Assembly: GCF_900101785.1 (NCBI RefSeq)
Contig: NZ_LT629688.1
Location: forward strand, 2,542,001-2,606,000
DNA from: Auraticoccus monumenti
GTDB taxonomy: Bacteria; Actinomycetota; Actinomycetes; Propionibacteriales; Propionibacteriaceae
Direction: 5' to 3'
Length of the DNA stretch: 64,000 nt
The notes under the pieces are model-generated. The model saw nothing but the letters and a program-made list of their open reading frames with translations. It was not told the DNA's origin and did not search any database. Numbering within the stretch: position 1 is the stretch's first letter; every line of letters starts with the position of its first letter. Positions 17,151 through 27,849 of the stretch are shown here, piece by piece. Position numbers and translations under genes: made by a program.

Positions 17151-17843
17151 GAGCGTGTGGCTGGCCGCTTGAAGACACCGATCTAGCGCTGAGATAACAC
17201 CGGTTAGGCCAATGGTTGTCACCGTCTAGGCCGATGAGTGCCCGGCTCTGGCCGTTGCAGGGCCTCGAAGTGGCCGCCGGTCGACTTCGCTGTGGCCGGT
17301 CCGTCAGCGTGAGCGGAACTGGCGGGCACCCGGAAGGTGTCCGCCGTACGGCGGACAAGGTCGGCGACATCCCCCGCCACCTTGGCCCCACCGACCAACC
17401 AGCATCCCGATACGCCGTCAAAGTGTGACGGCTGCGCGACGGTTCAGGCAGGCGTTCACGTTAGCAATGCAGAGGCACTCCTCCTGACACGCCTCAACGC
17501 CCCCGCCTCGGCGCAACGGCTTCGCGAGCGCGCGGGCATGAGCCCACGCCACCGGCGCGCCTCCTGCACCGCGCGGGGCAAGTCGTGTAAAGAGGAAGCC
17601 GCGACACACTTGTGCCGCTCTACGACAGGCGTTTCCTTCCCCACGCCGATGGCCTTGGGGAGCCTGTATGCCCGAGACACCCGGACACCGCCACAGTGGC
17701 GCTGCGACGCACGCTAGCGACGCCCCGCGCCACGGGGACGCAGACACGCCCTGCGACCGCTGCTCCAGCGGGCCGATCATCTCTAGCACAAGTGTCGGTG
17801 GTCACCTCTACGCTGCCAGAGAGACGACGAGGGGAGACAAGTG
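17151..17843. other. Gene-poor left arm of the accessory island
   Basis: Almost 700 bp with no frame I can assign. Composition is lower in GC than the backbone and the open frames show no protein-like pattern. It holds a perfect 20-bp palindrome at 17338-17357. Just before the CBASS operon a TACGCT hexamer (17809-17814) could be a -10 box, but no good -35 is visible. No tRNA or integrase remnant was recognised. Confidence 0.5.
17338..17357. repeat. Perfect 20-bp palindrome
   Basis: TGTCCGCCGTACGGCGGACA equals its own reverse complement. This size and a central GTAC are typical of operators bound by TetR-like dimers. It lies 490 bp upstream of the CBASS operon with no adjacent intact regulator gene. 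Confidence 0.6.
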
Positions 17844-18878
17844 ATGACCGGTGCTTACGCCTCGCACGGCCCAATCTCTGACCCGTTCCACGGCCAGAGG
17901 TTCCAAATTCTTGCCCTCGATGGCGGCGGAGCGAAGGCACTCTTCACCGCCCACGTCCTGGCACACGTCGAAGAAGACCTCGGCATCTCGATCACCGACC
18001 ACTTCGACCTAATCGCGGGTACATCCGCTGGAGGCATCGTCGCGCTCGGTCTAGGAGCGGGTCTCCGCCCGAATAAGATCGCCGACCACTTCGGTGACCT
18101 CGTGGACCGCGTCTTCCCGGCTCGCCTGCAACGTCGGGCACGCCTCAGCCGCCTCCGACAGCCCGCCTACGATAGTGATGTCCTCCACGAGGTACTAGTC
18201 GAAGTCCTAGGCGACCGCACGCTAGGTGACAGTTGCAAACGGTTGGTCATCCCGTCTTGGGACCTGCAGCGCGGCGAAGTCCACATTTTCAAGACCCGCC
18301 ACAACGAACGGCTCACTAGGGACTGGCGCATCAAGATGGTCGACGTCGCCCTCGCAACGACGGCGGCACCCACCTACTTCAGAGCGGCCCGAGTCCGAGA
18401 CGCGCCGCTCGTTGACGGCGGTGTCTGGGCCAACAACCCGTCGGTACTGGCGATCGGTGAAGCTGTCAGCATGCTGGGCGTACCGCTGGAAACCATTCGA
18501 GTCTTGAACGTCGGAACGATGGAGCCATTCACCGACAGCCCTGACCGCCTGGAGAATGCTGGCCTCCTTGGCTGGGGACCGAAGGCCGCTAGCGTCATTC
18601 TCAATGCCAGCAGCAGGGGCGGGATGGGTACCGCCATGCACCTGGTCGGCTTCGACGACTTCGTCCGATTTGACGCCCCCGTCCCACCCGGAAAGTTCGG
18701 CCTCGACCGGATCAAGGCCGAGTCCGTCAAGGGATATGCGTCCGCCATTAGCCGAAACCTAGCCCCCGAGTTCATCGCGAAGTTCGCCGACCACACCGCA
18801 CCCGTCTTCACCCCGTTGCCCGCGCCCTCGGCACCCAGCGAGCCATGCGCAGATGCCCTGCCCGAAGGAGACCTCTGA
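17844..18878 (+). CDS. capV: CBASS effector CapV, patatin-like phospholipase
   Basis: 344 residues of the patatin fold. The oxyanion loop DGGGAKA is at 26-32, the nucleophile elbow GTSAGG has Ser61, and the catalytic acid is Asp190 in DGGVWANNP, completing a Ser-Asp dyad. In CBASS the enzyme is switched on by a cyclic nucleotide made by the neighbouring CD-NTase and degrades membrane phospholipids, killing the infected cell. The ATG at 17844 has GGGGAG 7 nt upstream (a GTG three bases earlier is less well placed). The stop overlaps the cdn ATG. GC is visibly lower than in flanking genes. No signal peptide. Confidence 0.92.
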   Translation: MTGAYASHGPISDPFHGQRFQILALDGGGAKALFTAHVLAHVEEDLGISITDHFDLIAGTSAGGIVALGLGAGLRPNKIADHFGDLVDRVFPARLQRRARLSRLRQPAYDSDVLHEVLVEVLGDRTLGDSCKRLVIPSWDLQRGEVHIFKTRHNERLTRDWRIKMVDVALATTAAPTYFRAARVRDAPLVDGGVWANNPSVLAIGEAVSMLGVPLETIRVLNVGTMEPFTDSPDRLENAGLLGWGPKAASVILNASSRGGMGTAMHLVGFDDFVRFDAPVPPGKFGLDRIKAESVKGYASAISRNLAPEFIAKFADHTAPVFTPLPAPSAPSEPCADALPEGDL

Positions 18879-19894
18879 TGGAACACGTCACACACTTCAA
18901 GAACCTGCTAAAGGACTCAGTGAATCTGCCCGACGGGAAATTGATGACCCTCGGTGACCGCGTCGATAAGATCTATGCCGCCATCAAGTCCGCGGACCTC
19001 GAAACTTCAGTCCTAAGTAAGAAGCGCCAGGGCTCATGGGCTCAGCGCACCATCATTAACCCGCCGAAGGACGTCGAGTTCGACGCCGACTTCATGCTCG
19101 AACTCGAAGAGGTCACGGGCTGGTCGCCGGCCGACTACAACGATGCCGTCTACCAGGCCCTCGGCAACGACCCCGTCTACGGTCAGATGGACAAGCCGGT
19201 CGAGGCCAAGAACCGCTGCATCCGCGTCTCTTACGCCAACGACATGCACGTTGACGTCGTGCCTTACGTCATCCGCGCCGACGGTGGCGAGCACATCATC
19301 AACGCCGAGACGGACGAGTGGGAGCCGAACAACTCCGACGGGTTCACCGCATGGATGAAGAAGAAGGACGACCTCACTGACGGCAACATGCGTCGCGTCA
19401 TCCGCCTGTTGAAGTATCTCCGTGAGCACCGAGGTTGGTATGAGGACACGGTCTCGATCATCCTCACAACCGTCGTCGGTACCACCATCAAGCCCGAGAA
19501 CCTCCTCGCCGACTCCGGGTGCTACGCCAACGTGCCAGTGAGTTTCGGGCGCATCGTGTCCGACCTCGCCCAATGGGCGCGTGACAACGAGACGCGGCCC
19601 GACGTCGAAGCCGACCAAGGCACGACCTTCACGCACCGATGGACCGAGTCCAAGTACCAGCAGTTCCGCACCGACATCCAAGACCTCGACACCAAGGTCG
19701 CCGCAGCTCTCGCGGCGACCGACGAAGAGGAGAGCCTCGAACTATGGCGCGACCTCTTTGGCACAGGCTTCAAGGCAGCCGACTCCTCGTCTAACGCGTC
19801 ATCTAAGTTTCCGAAAATCGGTACCGGAGCTGCCGTAGGTGCGGGCGGCGACGGCTCAGAGACGTCCACGAGCCGCAGCGGTAAGGCCGGGTGA
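18878..19894 (+). CDS. CD-NTase (cGAS/DncV-like nucleotidyltransferase) of CBASS
   Basis: 338 residues. The nucleotidyltransferase core has GS at 52-53 (QGSWAQRT), the metal-binding pair Asp69 and Asp71 in EFDADF, and the third acid Asp126 in HVDVVPY, so the active site looks complete. A helical second domain follows (residues ~150-300), as in SMODS-type DncV-like enzymes. It would sense infection and make a cyclic di- or trinucleotide that activates CapV. Which product cannot be told from sequence. The ATG at 18878 is preceded by GAAGGAG. It overlaps capV (ATGA) and cap2 (GTGA), so the three genes are one translational unit. Confidence 0.93.
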   Translation: MEHVTHFKNLLKDSVNLPDGKLMTLGDRVDKIYAAIKSADLETSVLSKKRQGSWAQRTIINPPKDVEFDADFMLELEEVTGWSPADYNDAVYQALGNDPVYGQMDKPVEAKNRCIRVSYANDMHVDVVPYVIRADGGEHIINAETDEWEPNNSDGFTAWMKKKDDLTDGNMRRVIRLLKYLREHRGWYEDTVSIILTTVVGTTIKPENLLADSGCYANVPVSFGRIVSDLAQWARDNETRPDVEADQGTTFTHRWTESKYQQFRTDIQDLDTKVAAALAATDEEESLELWRDLFGTGFKAADSSSNASSKFPKIGTGAAVGAGGDGSETSTSRSGKAG

Positions 19895-21795
19895 CTAGGA
19901 AGCGGCCCTCACGACCAGCGCTCACCAAATGGCAACGACGCGCGCTGGCGGAGTTGCGCGCCCAAGCCAAGCACCAACCCGGCACGCTGAGTGTCGGCGC
20001 ACAAGACCGCGACGATGACGGGAACCTCTACGTCTGCTTCAGCCTTGCCACGGGCGACCTTCCCGCGCCGACCCTCGACGGTTTGACGTTCAAGTCGGTC
20101 GAACAGCTTGTTCTTCTCGTCGAACCAACTGATGACCGCCCGCCCACCGTGCTCCTAGGGCACTCCCGGTTCATCGGGATACCTCACGTGCTGTCCGGCT
20201 TCTACCTCTGCCTCTACCTCGACGAGTCCCGAGAGTGGGACCCAGAAGCAGGCATCGACGGCAAGAACGGTGTTCTCAACCGACTCTGGGACTGGATGGA
20301 GAAGGCCACCCAAAACACGTTCAATCCCGACACTGCGCTGTTCCATGCCGTCGGGGGTGTCCCGCACATCACTCCAGGCACCCCGAGCATCGTCGTCAGA
20401 CAACTACCTGCGACCCATCTCCGCGTCGTCAGCGCGTACCTGCACCGGCGAACAGCCAACAGATACGACCTACAACGGAGCGCGGCACCCGGGGCTGAGA
20501 CTGCCTACGTTCCGGTCTTCTTCGCCGACTCCGACATGCCGCTCGGGGCCGGACAGCAATACCTCGGAGAACTGCTCACTCGCATCCGGCACCCGCGACC
20601 ACACGGGCTCCGCGCCTACGTCATCCCGCCGCGTCAGACCCGCCGCGTGAAAGAAGCACACCTCACCGAACACGCCATCACCGGAAACCGCGCCTACGGG
20701 TGCCGCGAATGGCTCGCAGCAAACCCACCTGCGCTCGACCCGCGGCCTTACGAGACCACCCCGGACGCCGCCCTCTTCACTGCCCTGGCTGCCAGCGCCA
20801 GTCGCAACCCCGACGGAACGCCTCAACGGCTCATCCTGGCCGTACCTCACCCGGTGGGAGGGCCACACCACCTTCTCGCGCTCCAACTTGCCCCAGCGCT
20901 CGCCGACGACCTCCGCGCCCTCGTCCGAGACAAGACCTCAACCCTGATCCCGTACGAGCCCGATCGCATCAACATGGCCGTACCTATCGAATGGTGCTTT
21001 GTGTCCGACGAACGCGCCGCCGTCACCATAAGACGCGACGCCGACCGCCCAGTGGCCGCCCTCCACGGCAAAACCGTCGCGGTCCTAGGCTGCGGAGGAC
21101 TCGGCTCATGGATCGCCGAATTTGTGGCCCGGGCCGGAGCTAAGCGCATCATAATCAGCGACCACGGGCGCGTGACCGGCGGACTACTCGTGCGACAGAA
21201 CTACATAGAAAACGACAACGGAACTGCAAAGGTTCTTGCCCTCCACGACCGACTCAAATCCATCAGCGACACCGTCCACGTCGAATCACACGGGCGGCTC
21301 ACCACATCCCAACTCACCCAGATCGCGGTCGCCGCTGACCTCATCATCGACGCGACCATCAGCCTGAAAGTGTCTAAGCAACTCGACACCATCGCGACGC
21401 AGCCGCAGCGCAAGGCGTTCATTGCACAAGTCGCCACCGACGCCAGAAGTAGCACCCTCGGCTACGCCACAATCAACCCGCCCAACAGCGACGCGACCAT
21501 GACCGACATGGACCACCACCTGCGCGACGAGGTCCGTGCTGACGGATCACTCGAACGCTACCGATATTTCTGGGAAGAGCCGGGCCCCGGAGACGAGTTC
21601 GTCCCAACGCGCGGATGCTCAGCCCCCACATTCCACGGCTCAGCTGCAGACCTGGCTGCCCTCGGCGGCGGACTAACCACCATGATCGCCAAGCACCTGA
21701 TGATCCCCGACCGTGGCTCACACCTCATCGCCCTACCACACGCAGACGTCACACCCGGACACATGTACGTCCCATACGCGCCGCCGCCTAACTGA
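19891..21795 (+). CDS. cap2: CBASS ancillary protein Cap2-like E2-E1 fusion
   Basis: 634 residues. The N-terminal third has an E2/UBC-like pattern (VLSGFYLCLYLDES), with Cys107 as candidate conjugating cysteine. The C-terminal half is a ThiF/E1 adenylation domain with the glycine-rich VAVLGCGGLGSWIAEFVARAG and a crossover-type cysteine Cys576 in RGCSAPTFHGSAAD. In type II CBASS, Cap2 conjugates the CD-NTase C-terminus to a target and raises its activity. The CD-NTase here ends in Lys-Ala-Gly, a small C-terminus compatible with conjugation. GTG 19891 overlaps the cdn stop. No intact Cap3 protease gene follows. Confidence 0.88.
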   Translation: MTRKRPSRPALTKWQRRALAELRAQAKHQPGTLSVGAQDRDDDGNLYVCFSLATGDLPAPTLDGLTFKSVEQLVLLVEPTDDRPPTVLLGHSRFIGIPHVLSGFYLCLYLDESREWDPEAGIDGKNGVLNRLWDWMEKATQNTFNPDTALFHAVGGVPHITPGTPSIVVRQLPATHLRVVSAYLHRRTANRYDLQRSAAPGAETAYVPVFFADSDMPLGAGQQYLGELLTRIRHPRPHGLRAYVIPPRQTRRVKEAHLTEHAITGNRAYGCREWLAANPPALDPRPYETTPDAALFTALAASASRNPDGTPQRLILAVPHPVGGPHHLLALQLAPALADDLRALVRDKTSTLIPYEPDRINMAVPIEWCFVSDERAAVTIRRDADRPVAALHGKTVAVLGCGGLGSWIAEFVARAGAKRIIISDHGRVTGGLLVRQNYIENDNGTAKVLALHDRLKSISDTVHVESHGRLTTSQLTQIAVAADLIIDATISLKVSKQLDTIATQPQRKAFIAQVATDARSSTLGYATINPPNSDATMTDMDHHLRDEVRADGSLERYRYFWEEPGPGDEFVPTRGCSAPTFHGSAADLAALGGGLTTMIAKHLMIPDRGSHLIALPHADVTPGHMYVPYAPPPN

Positions 21796-21796
21796 T

Positions 21797-21965
21797 TTTC
21801 CGCATGAGGTGTTCGCACGAGCGTCTGAAGCGCGTGTTCAGGACGCCGATACCCGCTGGCCTGGCTATGGTCTATTACACGCGGGGCCGCCCACGCATCC
21901 GGTGAGTTCCGGCGAGTCACTCAGGGACGTGCAGACCAACGGCTCTCATGGAAGCGACAAGACGA
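21797..21965 (+). pseudogene. Possible remnant of a JAMM peptidase (cap3)
   Basis: Directly after cap2, in phase from 21797, a short stretch reads GYGLLHAGPPTHPVSSGESLRD. The spacing T-H-P-x5-S-x2-D resembles the JAMM metalloprotease motif H-[ST]-H-P-xn-S-x2-D, with the first histidine replaced by proline. Cap3 is a JAMM protease normally encoded at this place. The stretch is too short for a domain and has no proper start, so if real it is only a remnant. Weak evidence. Confidence 0.25.
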
Positions 21966-22264
21966 GGCGTGCTTCGCCGCCGGAGCCTGCCATATCCTCG
22001 CGTGGACGTGCCGCGAGACCTACGCGACCGAGTTCATCCACCTCGCAGCCCTCCGCTTCAACGGCGACACGTCCCCTTCCACGTCTACGCGACATGGAAG
22101 GGGTGGCTCTCGACTTCACAGGGTGGCTTCCGATTCGGATCCGCTTAACGCAAACGCCGCGTTCGAGGGCCGTCCCTCGAATCGCATCCAGATCGCTCGC
22201 GGCCTGTCCACGCTCTGCGCCGAGCGTCGCCATCGCCTGCCACACCACGCTGCTGGACATCTAG
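21930..22264 (+). pseudogene. Frameshifted gene of unknown family
   Basis: Protein-like segments appear in successive frames. WKRQDEACFAAGACHILAW and EFIHLAALRFNGD are in phase from 21949, RHVPFHVYATWKGW from 22065, VALDFTGWLPI from 22103 and DPLNANAAFEGRPSNRI from 22138. The tail HRLPHHAAGHL would read as HYAADI-stop at 22262 if one base were removed. Three to four small indels are needed to join them. The cysteine/histidine-containing first part recalls a papain- or transglutaminase-like fold but I cannot name it. It marks the right side of the accessory island. Confidence 0.5.
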
Positions 22265-22799
22265 CCCAAACATCGGCACAGACCTGAGCACTGGACCATC
22301 GGACCTTAGTGCTCCGTGGGGCGACGGAGCAGTGAGCGGCCCTGCGGCGACGAAGTACGCCATCAGCGCGTGAAATCTTGAACTGGCCCGCTTTGATTCC
22401 GCTGCATCAAGCGTATAAGCGTCATCCTGGCTGATGTGTGGCAGTAGTGACGGACATCGGCCTATGAGGGGACGCCCAGATGGCCACCGACAGAGCGTCC
22501 GTCCGCCCGGCGCCGAGGTCGGAGGACCGGCCCGACCTACGCCGAGCCGGGTTGTGTGACCCGGCGCCGGTGCTGCGTCTGGCCGCTCCCGGGCCGCGCG
22601 CAGTGGCGGCCGGGCCACGCCGAGTCGGGCCGCGCGGACCGACGCCGACTGTCCTCTGCACGACCTGCGTACGCCGGATGTCCGGGCCCTGGCACGGTCG
22701 TGCACACACCGACCCGAGGGCGCCGGCTGTGTCCCGACACGCGCACGACGGCTCGCGTCGACCCGACTGCCGTGGCACGGGCCCGCTCCCGGGGGACGG
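22265..22799. other. Non-coding right flank of the island
   Basis: About 535 bp without a recognisable gene. The left part keeps the lower GC of the island; from about 22480 the sequence returns to very high GC with many CGG/CCG runs. No attachment site, tRNA or direct repeat matching the left flank was found by eye. Confidence 0.45.
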
Positions 22800-22835
22800 C
22801 CGCGCGGCGGGCCCCCGGAGGAACACGCCGCGCGG
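22800..22835 (-). terminator. katG terminator hairpin
   Basis: CCGCGCGGCG (22800-22809) pairs perfectly with CGCCGCGCGG (22826-22835), starting about 20 bp after the katG stop codon. No T tract. Confidence 0.75.
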
Positions 22836-22855
22836 CGAAAGTGGTGTCGACCGGC

Positions 22856-25638
<2,783 letters not shown>

Positions 25639-25668
25639 GAAGAGCCGGCGTGGTCCGGTGGGCGGCGG

Positions 25669-26325
25669 TCAGCGCTCGGTCCGCGCCTCCGGGCCGGTGG
25701 CGCCGTACCGGGCGGCGAAGGTGCGGACGGCCTCGTCGACCACCTGCGTGACGCGCGCGGCGCCCACCTCCCAGCCGGGCACCAGCAGCGCCGGCCAGAA
25801 GACGTAGTTGGAGATCATGCCCAGGAACTGGGTGGCCGCGAGGTCCACGTCCTCGACCCGCACCGTCCCCGCCTCGTGCTCGGCCTGCAGGTAGCCGCGG
25901 ACGGACTCGAAGTAGGGCATCTTCCCGGAGGAGAACTGCGCCTGGGCCAGCTCGGGGAAGCGCGGCAGCTCGGCGATGACGATCCGGAAGAGGTCGGTCA
26001 TCTGGGGTCGGACCAGCAGCACGGCGTAGCGGCGACCGATGGTGGTGAGGCCGGCGACGAGGTCGCCCACGGGCGGGGCGTCGTCCTCGTCCGCGGTCGA
26101 CCAGGACGCGCTGACGATGGCGTCGAACAGGGCGGCCTTGCTCGGGAACTGCTTGAACAAGGTGGCCCGGGAGACGCCCGAGCGGTCCGCGATCCGCGCC
26201 AGGGACGTCCGGTCGTAGCCCAGCTCGAGGAACAGCGCGGTCGCCGCCGTCACGATCTGCGCGCGCTTCTCCTGGGCGACGCGCTGGTGGTACGCCGGCA
26301 GGACGCTGCTCATGGGGCGGAGCAT
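25669..26325 (-). CDS. TetR family transcriptional regulator
   Basis: 218 residues (214 from the second ATG at 26313). The N-terminal TetR helix-turn-helix is RAQIVTAATALFLELGYDRTSLARIADRSGVSRATLFKQFPSK. The ligand-binding part is the TetR_C_7-like RPQMTDLFRIVIAELPRFPELAQAQF. It is divergent from the SDR gene, and two matching operators lie in the shared promoter region (26330-26397). Neither ATG has a clear ribosome site. It is predicted to repress the SDR/deazaflavin operon. Confidence 0.9.
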   Translation of the reverse strand: MLRPMSSVLPAYHQRVAQEKRAQIVTAATALFLELGYDRTSLARIADRSGVSRATLFKQFPSKAALFDAIVSASWSTADEDDAPPVGDLVAGLTTIGRRYAVLLVRPQMTDLFRIVIAELPRFPELAQAQFSSGKMPYFESVRGYLQAEHEAGTVRVEDVDLAATQFLGMISNYVFWPALLVPGWEVGAARVTQVVDEAVRTFAARYGATGPEARTER

Positions 26326-26329
26326 ACGA

Positions 26330-26397
26330 GGTGAGTGGCTTGACTCGCCACGTCAGCCGACCTACTGTCGAGAGTGGTGAGTCACCTGGCTCACCAC
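26330..26397 (+). promoter_or_regulatory. SDR operon promoter with two TetR operators
   Basis: Promoter: TTGACT (26340-26345), 17 bp, TACTGT (26363-26368). Operator 1 (26330-26349) is GGTGAGT-N6-ACTCGCC and covers the -35. Operator 2 (26374-26397) is GTGGTGAG-N8-CTCACCAC, with the same core GGTGAGT-N6-GCTCACC, and covers the transcription start. Equal geometry of the two sites supports one dimeric regulator, most simply the divergent TetR. Confidence 0.75.
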
Positions 26398-26450
26398 CGG
26401 GTGCTCATCGCTGAGGGTTCCGGTCGGTCACCAGCTCGTGAGGAACCCAG

Positions 26451-27230
26451 ATGACCCGCTTCGACAACCAGACCGTGCTCGTGACCGGCGGGGCCGGTGG
26501 GCAGGGCTCGAGCCACGTGCGCGCCTTCCACGCGGAGGGGGCGAACGTGGTGATCGGTGGCCTCGACGCCGCACGTGGGGCCGCCCTGGCCGACGAGCTC
26601 GGGACCCGTGCTCGCTCCATCCACCTCGACGTCAGGGACGAGGGCTCCTGGTCCGCCGCGGTCCACGCCACCGAGAGCACCTTCGGTGGCCTGGACGTGC
26701 TCGTCAACAACGCCGGCGTCCAGAACCCGCCGGCGCTGATCGAGGACACCGACCAGGCCACCTGGTCGCGCATCCTCGACGTCAACGTCACCGGGACCTT
26801 CCTCGGGATCAAGGCCGCCACCCCTGCGCTGCGCCGGGCGGCGGGTGGGGCCGTGGTCAACATCGCCTCGACCATGGCCCTGGGCGGCACGGCCCACTAC
26901 GCGCCGTACGTCGCCAGCAAGTGGGCCGTGCGGGGACTCACCCGGACCGCAGCGCTCGAGCTCGGCCGCGACGGCATCCGGGTGAACACCATCCACCCCG
27001 GCGTGATCGCGACCCCCTTCATCCACGAGCCGGCGGCCGGTGCCACCACGGCCATCGCCGACTTCTACTCGCCCGCGCCGTTCGCGATCCCCCGACTCGG
27101 GGAGCCGACCGACGTCACCTCGCTGCTGCTGTTCCTGGCGTCCTCGGAGGCGTCGTTCGTGACCGGTTCGGAGTACGTCGTCGACGGTGGGCTCCTCCTC
27201 GGTCCCGCCCTCCAGGCCGAGGCCGCATGA
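26451..27230 (+). CDS. SDR family NAD(P)-dependent oxidoreductase
   Basis: 259 residues of the classical short-chain dehydrogenase. The cofactor motif is TGGAGGQG near residue 11, with D61 and the NNAGVQ loop near 88. The catalytic Ser is in NIASTMALGG and the YxxxK motif is YVASK near residue 156. The C-terminal VTGSEYVVDGG is canonical. It oxidises or reduces an alcohol/ketone substrate that is not identifiable. GAGGAA lies 6 nt before the ATG. It overlaps the deazaflavin protein gene by 4 bp (ATGA). Confidence 0.94.
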   Translation: MTRFDNQTVLVTGGAGGQGSSHVRAFHAEGANVVIGGLDAARGAALADELGTRARSIHLDVRDEGSWSAAVHATESTFGGLDVLVNNAGVQNPPALIEDTDQATWSRILDVNVTGTFLGIKAATPALRRAAGGAVVNIASTMALGGTAHYAPYVASKWAVRGLTRTAALELGRDGIRVNTIHPGVIATPFIHEPAAGATTAIADFYSPAPFAIPRLGEPTDVTSLLLFLASSEASFVTGSEYVVDGGLLLGPALQAEAA

Positions 27231-27700
27231 GCACCCCGGACGCCACCGCACCCGGCGACCCCGGACACGCGTCCCTGTCGCACCTCCCCGACCCGATCCG
27301 GCGAGCCATCGAGATCACGCCCGCCGCGGGCAGCCGGGAACGGGCCATCGACATCACCACGCGGGGACGTCGTAGCGGCCGACCACGCCGGATCGAGATC
27401 TTCTTCTACCGGGCCGCGGACGGCACGTACCTGTGCAGCGGCGCCGGGGGATCGGCGACCGACTGGCACGCCAACCTGCTGGCCGATCCCCGCTTCACCT
27501 TCCACCTCAAGAACGGGATCCGCGCGGACCTGCCCGCGCGGGCCACGCCGGTCACCGACCCGGTGGAACGTCACGCCGTGCTGACGGAGATCGTCGCGGA
27601 CCTCAACCAGCCCCACGACCCCGGCACGATCCGGCCGACCCGGTTCGAGGACTGGGTCGAGAGCCGGCTGATGCGCATCACCTTCCCTGCCCAGGCGTGA
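27227..27700 (+). CDS. Deazaflavin (F420)-dependent nitroreductase family protein
   Basis: 157 residues with the split-barrel signature of the Ddn/DUF385 family (TTRGRRSGRPRRIEIFFY ... YLCSGAGGSATDWHANLLADPRFTF). Such proteins bind F420 or other flavins and reduce quinones, nitro compounds or ring systems. The ATG overlaps the SDR stop, so the two are one operon and probably act on one substrate under TetR control (inference). Confidence 0.85.
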   Translation: MSTPDATAPGDPGHASLSHLPDPIRRAIEITPAAGSRERAIDITTRGRRSGRPRRIEIFFYRAADGTYLCSGAGGSATDWHANLLADPRFTFHLKNGIRADLPARATPVTDPVERHAVLTEIVADLNQPHDPGTIRPTRFEDWVESRLMRITFPAQA

Positions 27701-27849
27701 GAGCCCCCGGTCCCCGTGTGATCCGTGGTGGTCGGGGCGGCCGCGTCCTCAGCCGTCGCAGGGCTGCGCCCCTGGTTCACCGAGCGGCTCGCTGCGGCTA
27801 CCGGCCCGCGTGGTCGGGGGCTGCGGGCTCGTGGTCATGGTGACGTTGG

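Noticed and set aside
17151-17843. tRNA or integrase remnant as island attachment site
   Set aside because: No cloverleaf, CCA end, tyrosine-recombinase motif or direct repeat with the right flank could be found by eye.
22480-22855. Genes in the very GC-rich stretch before katG
   Set aside because: All frames are open only because of composition; translations are Arg/Pro/Gly runs without domain-like pattern.
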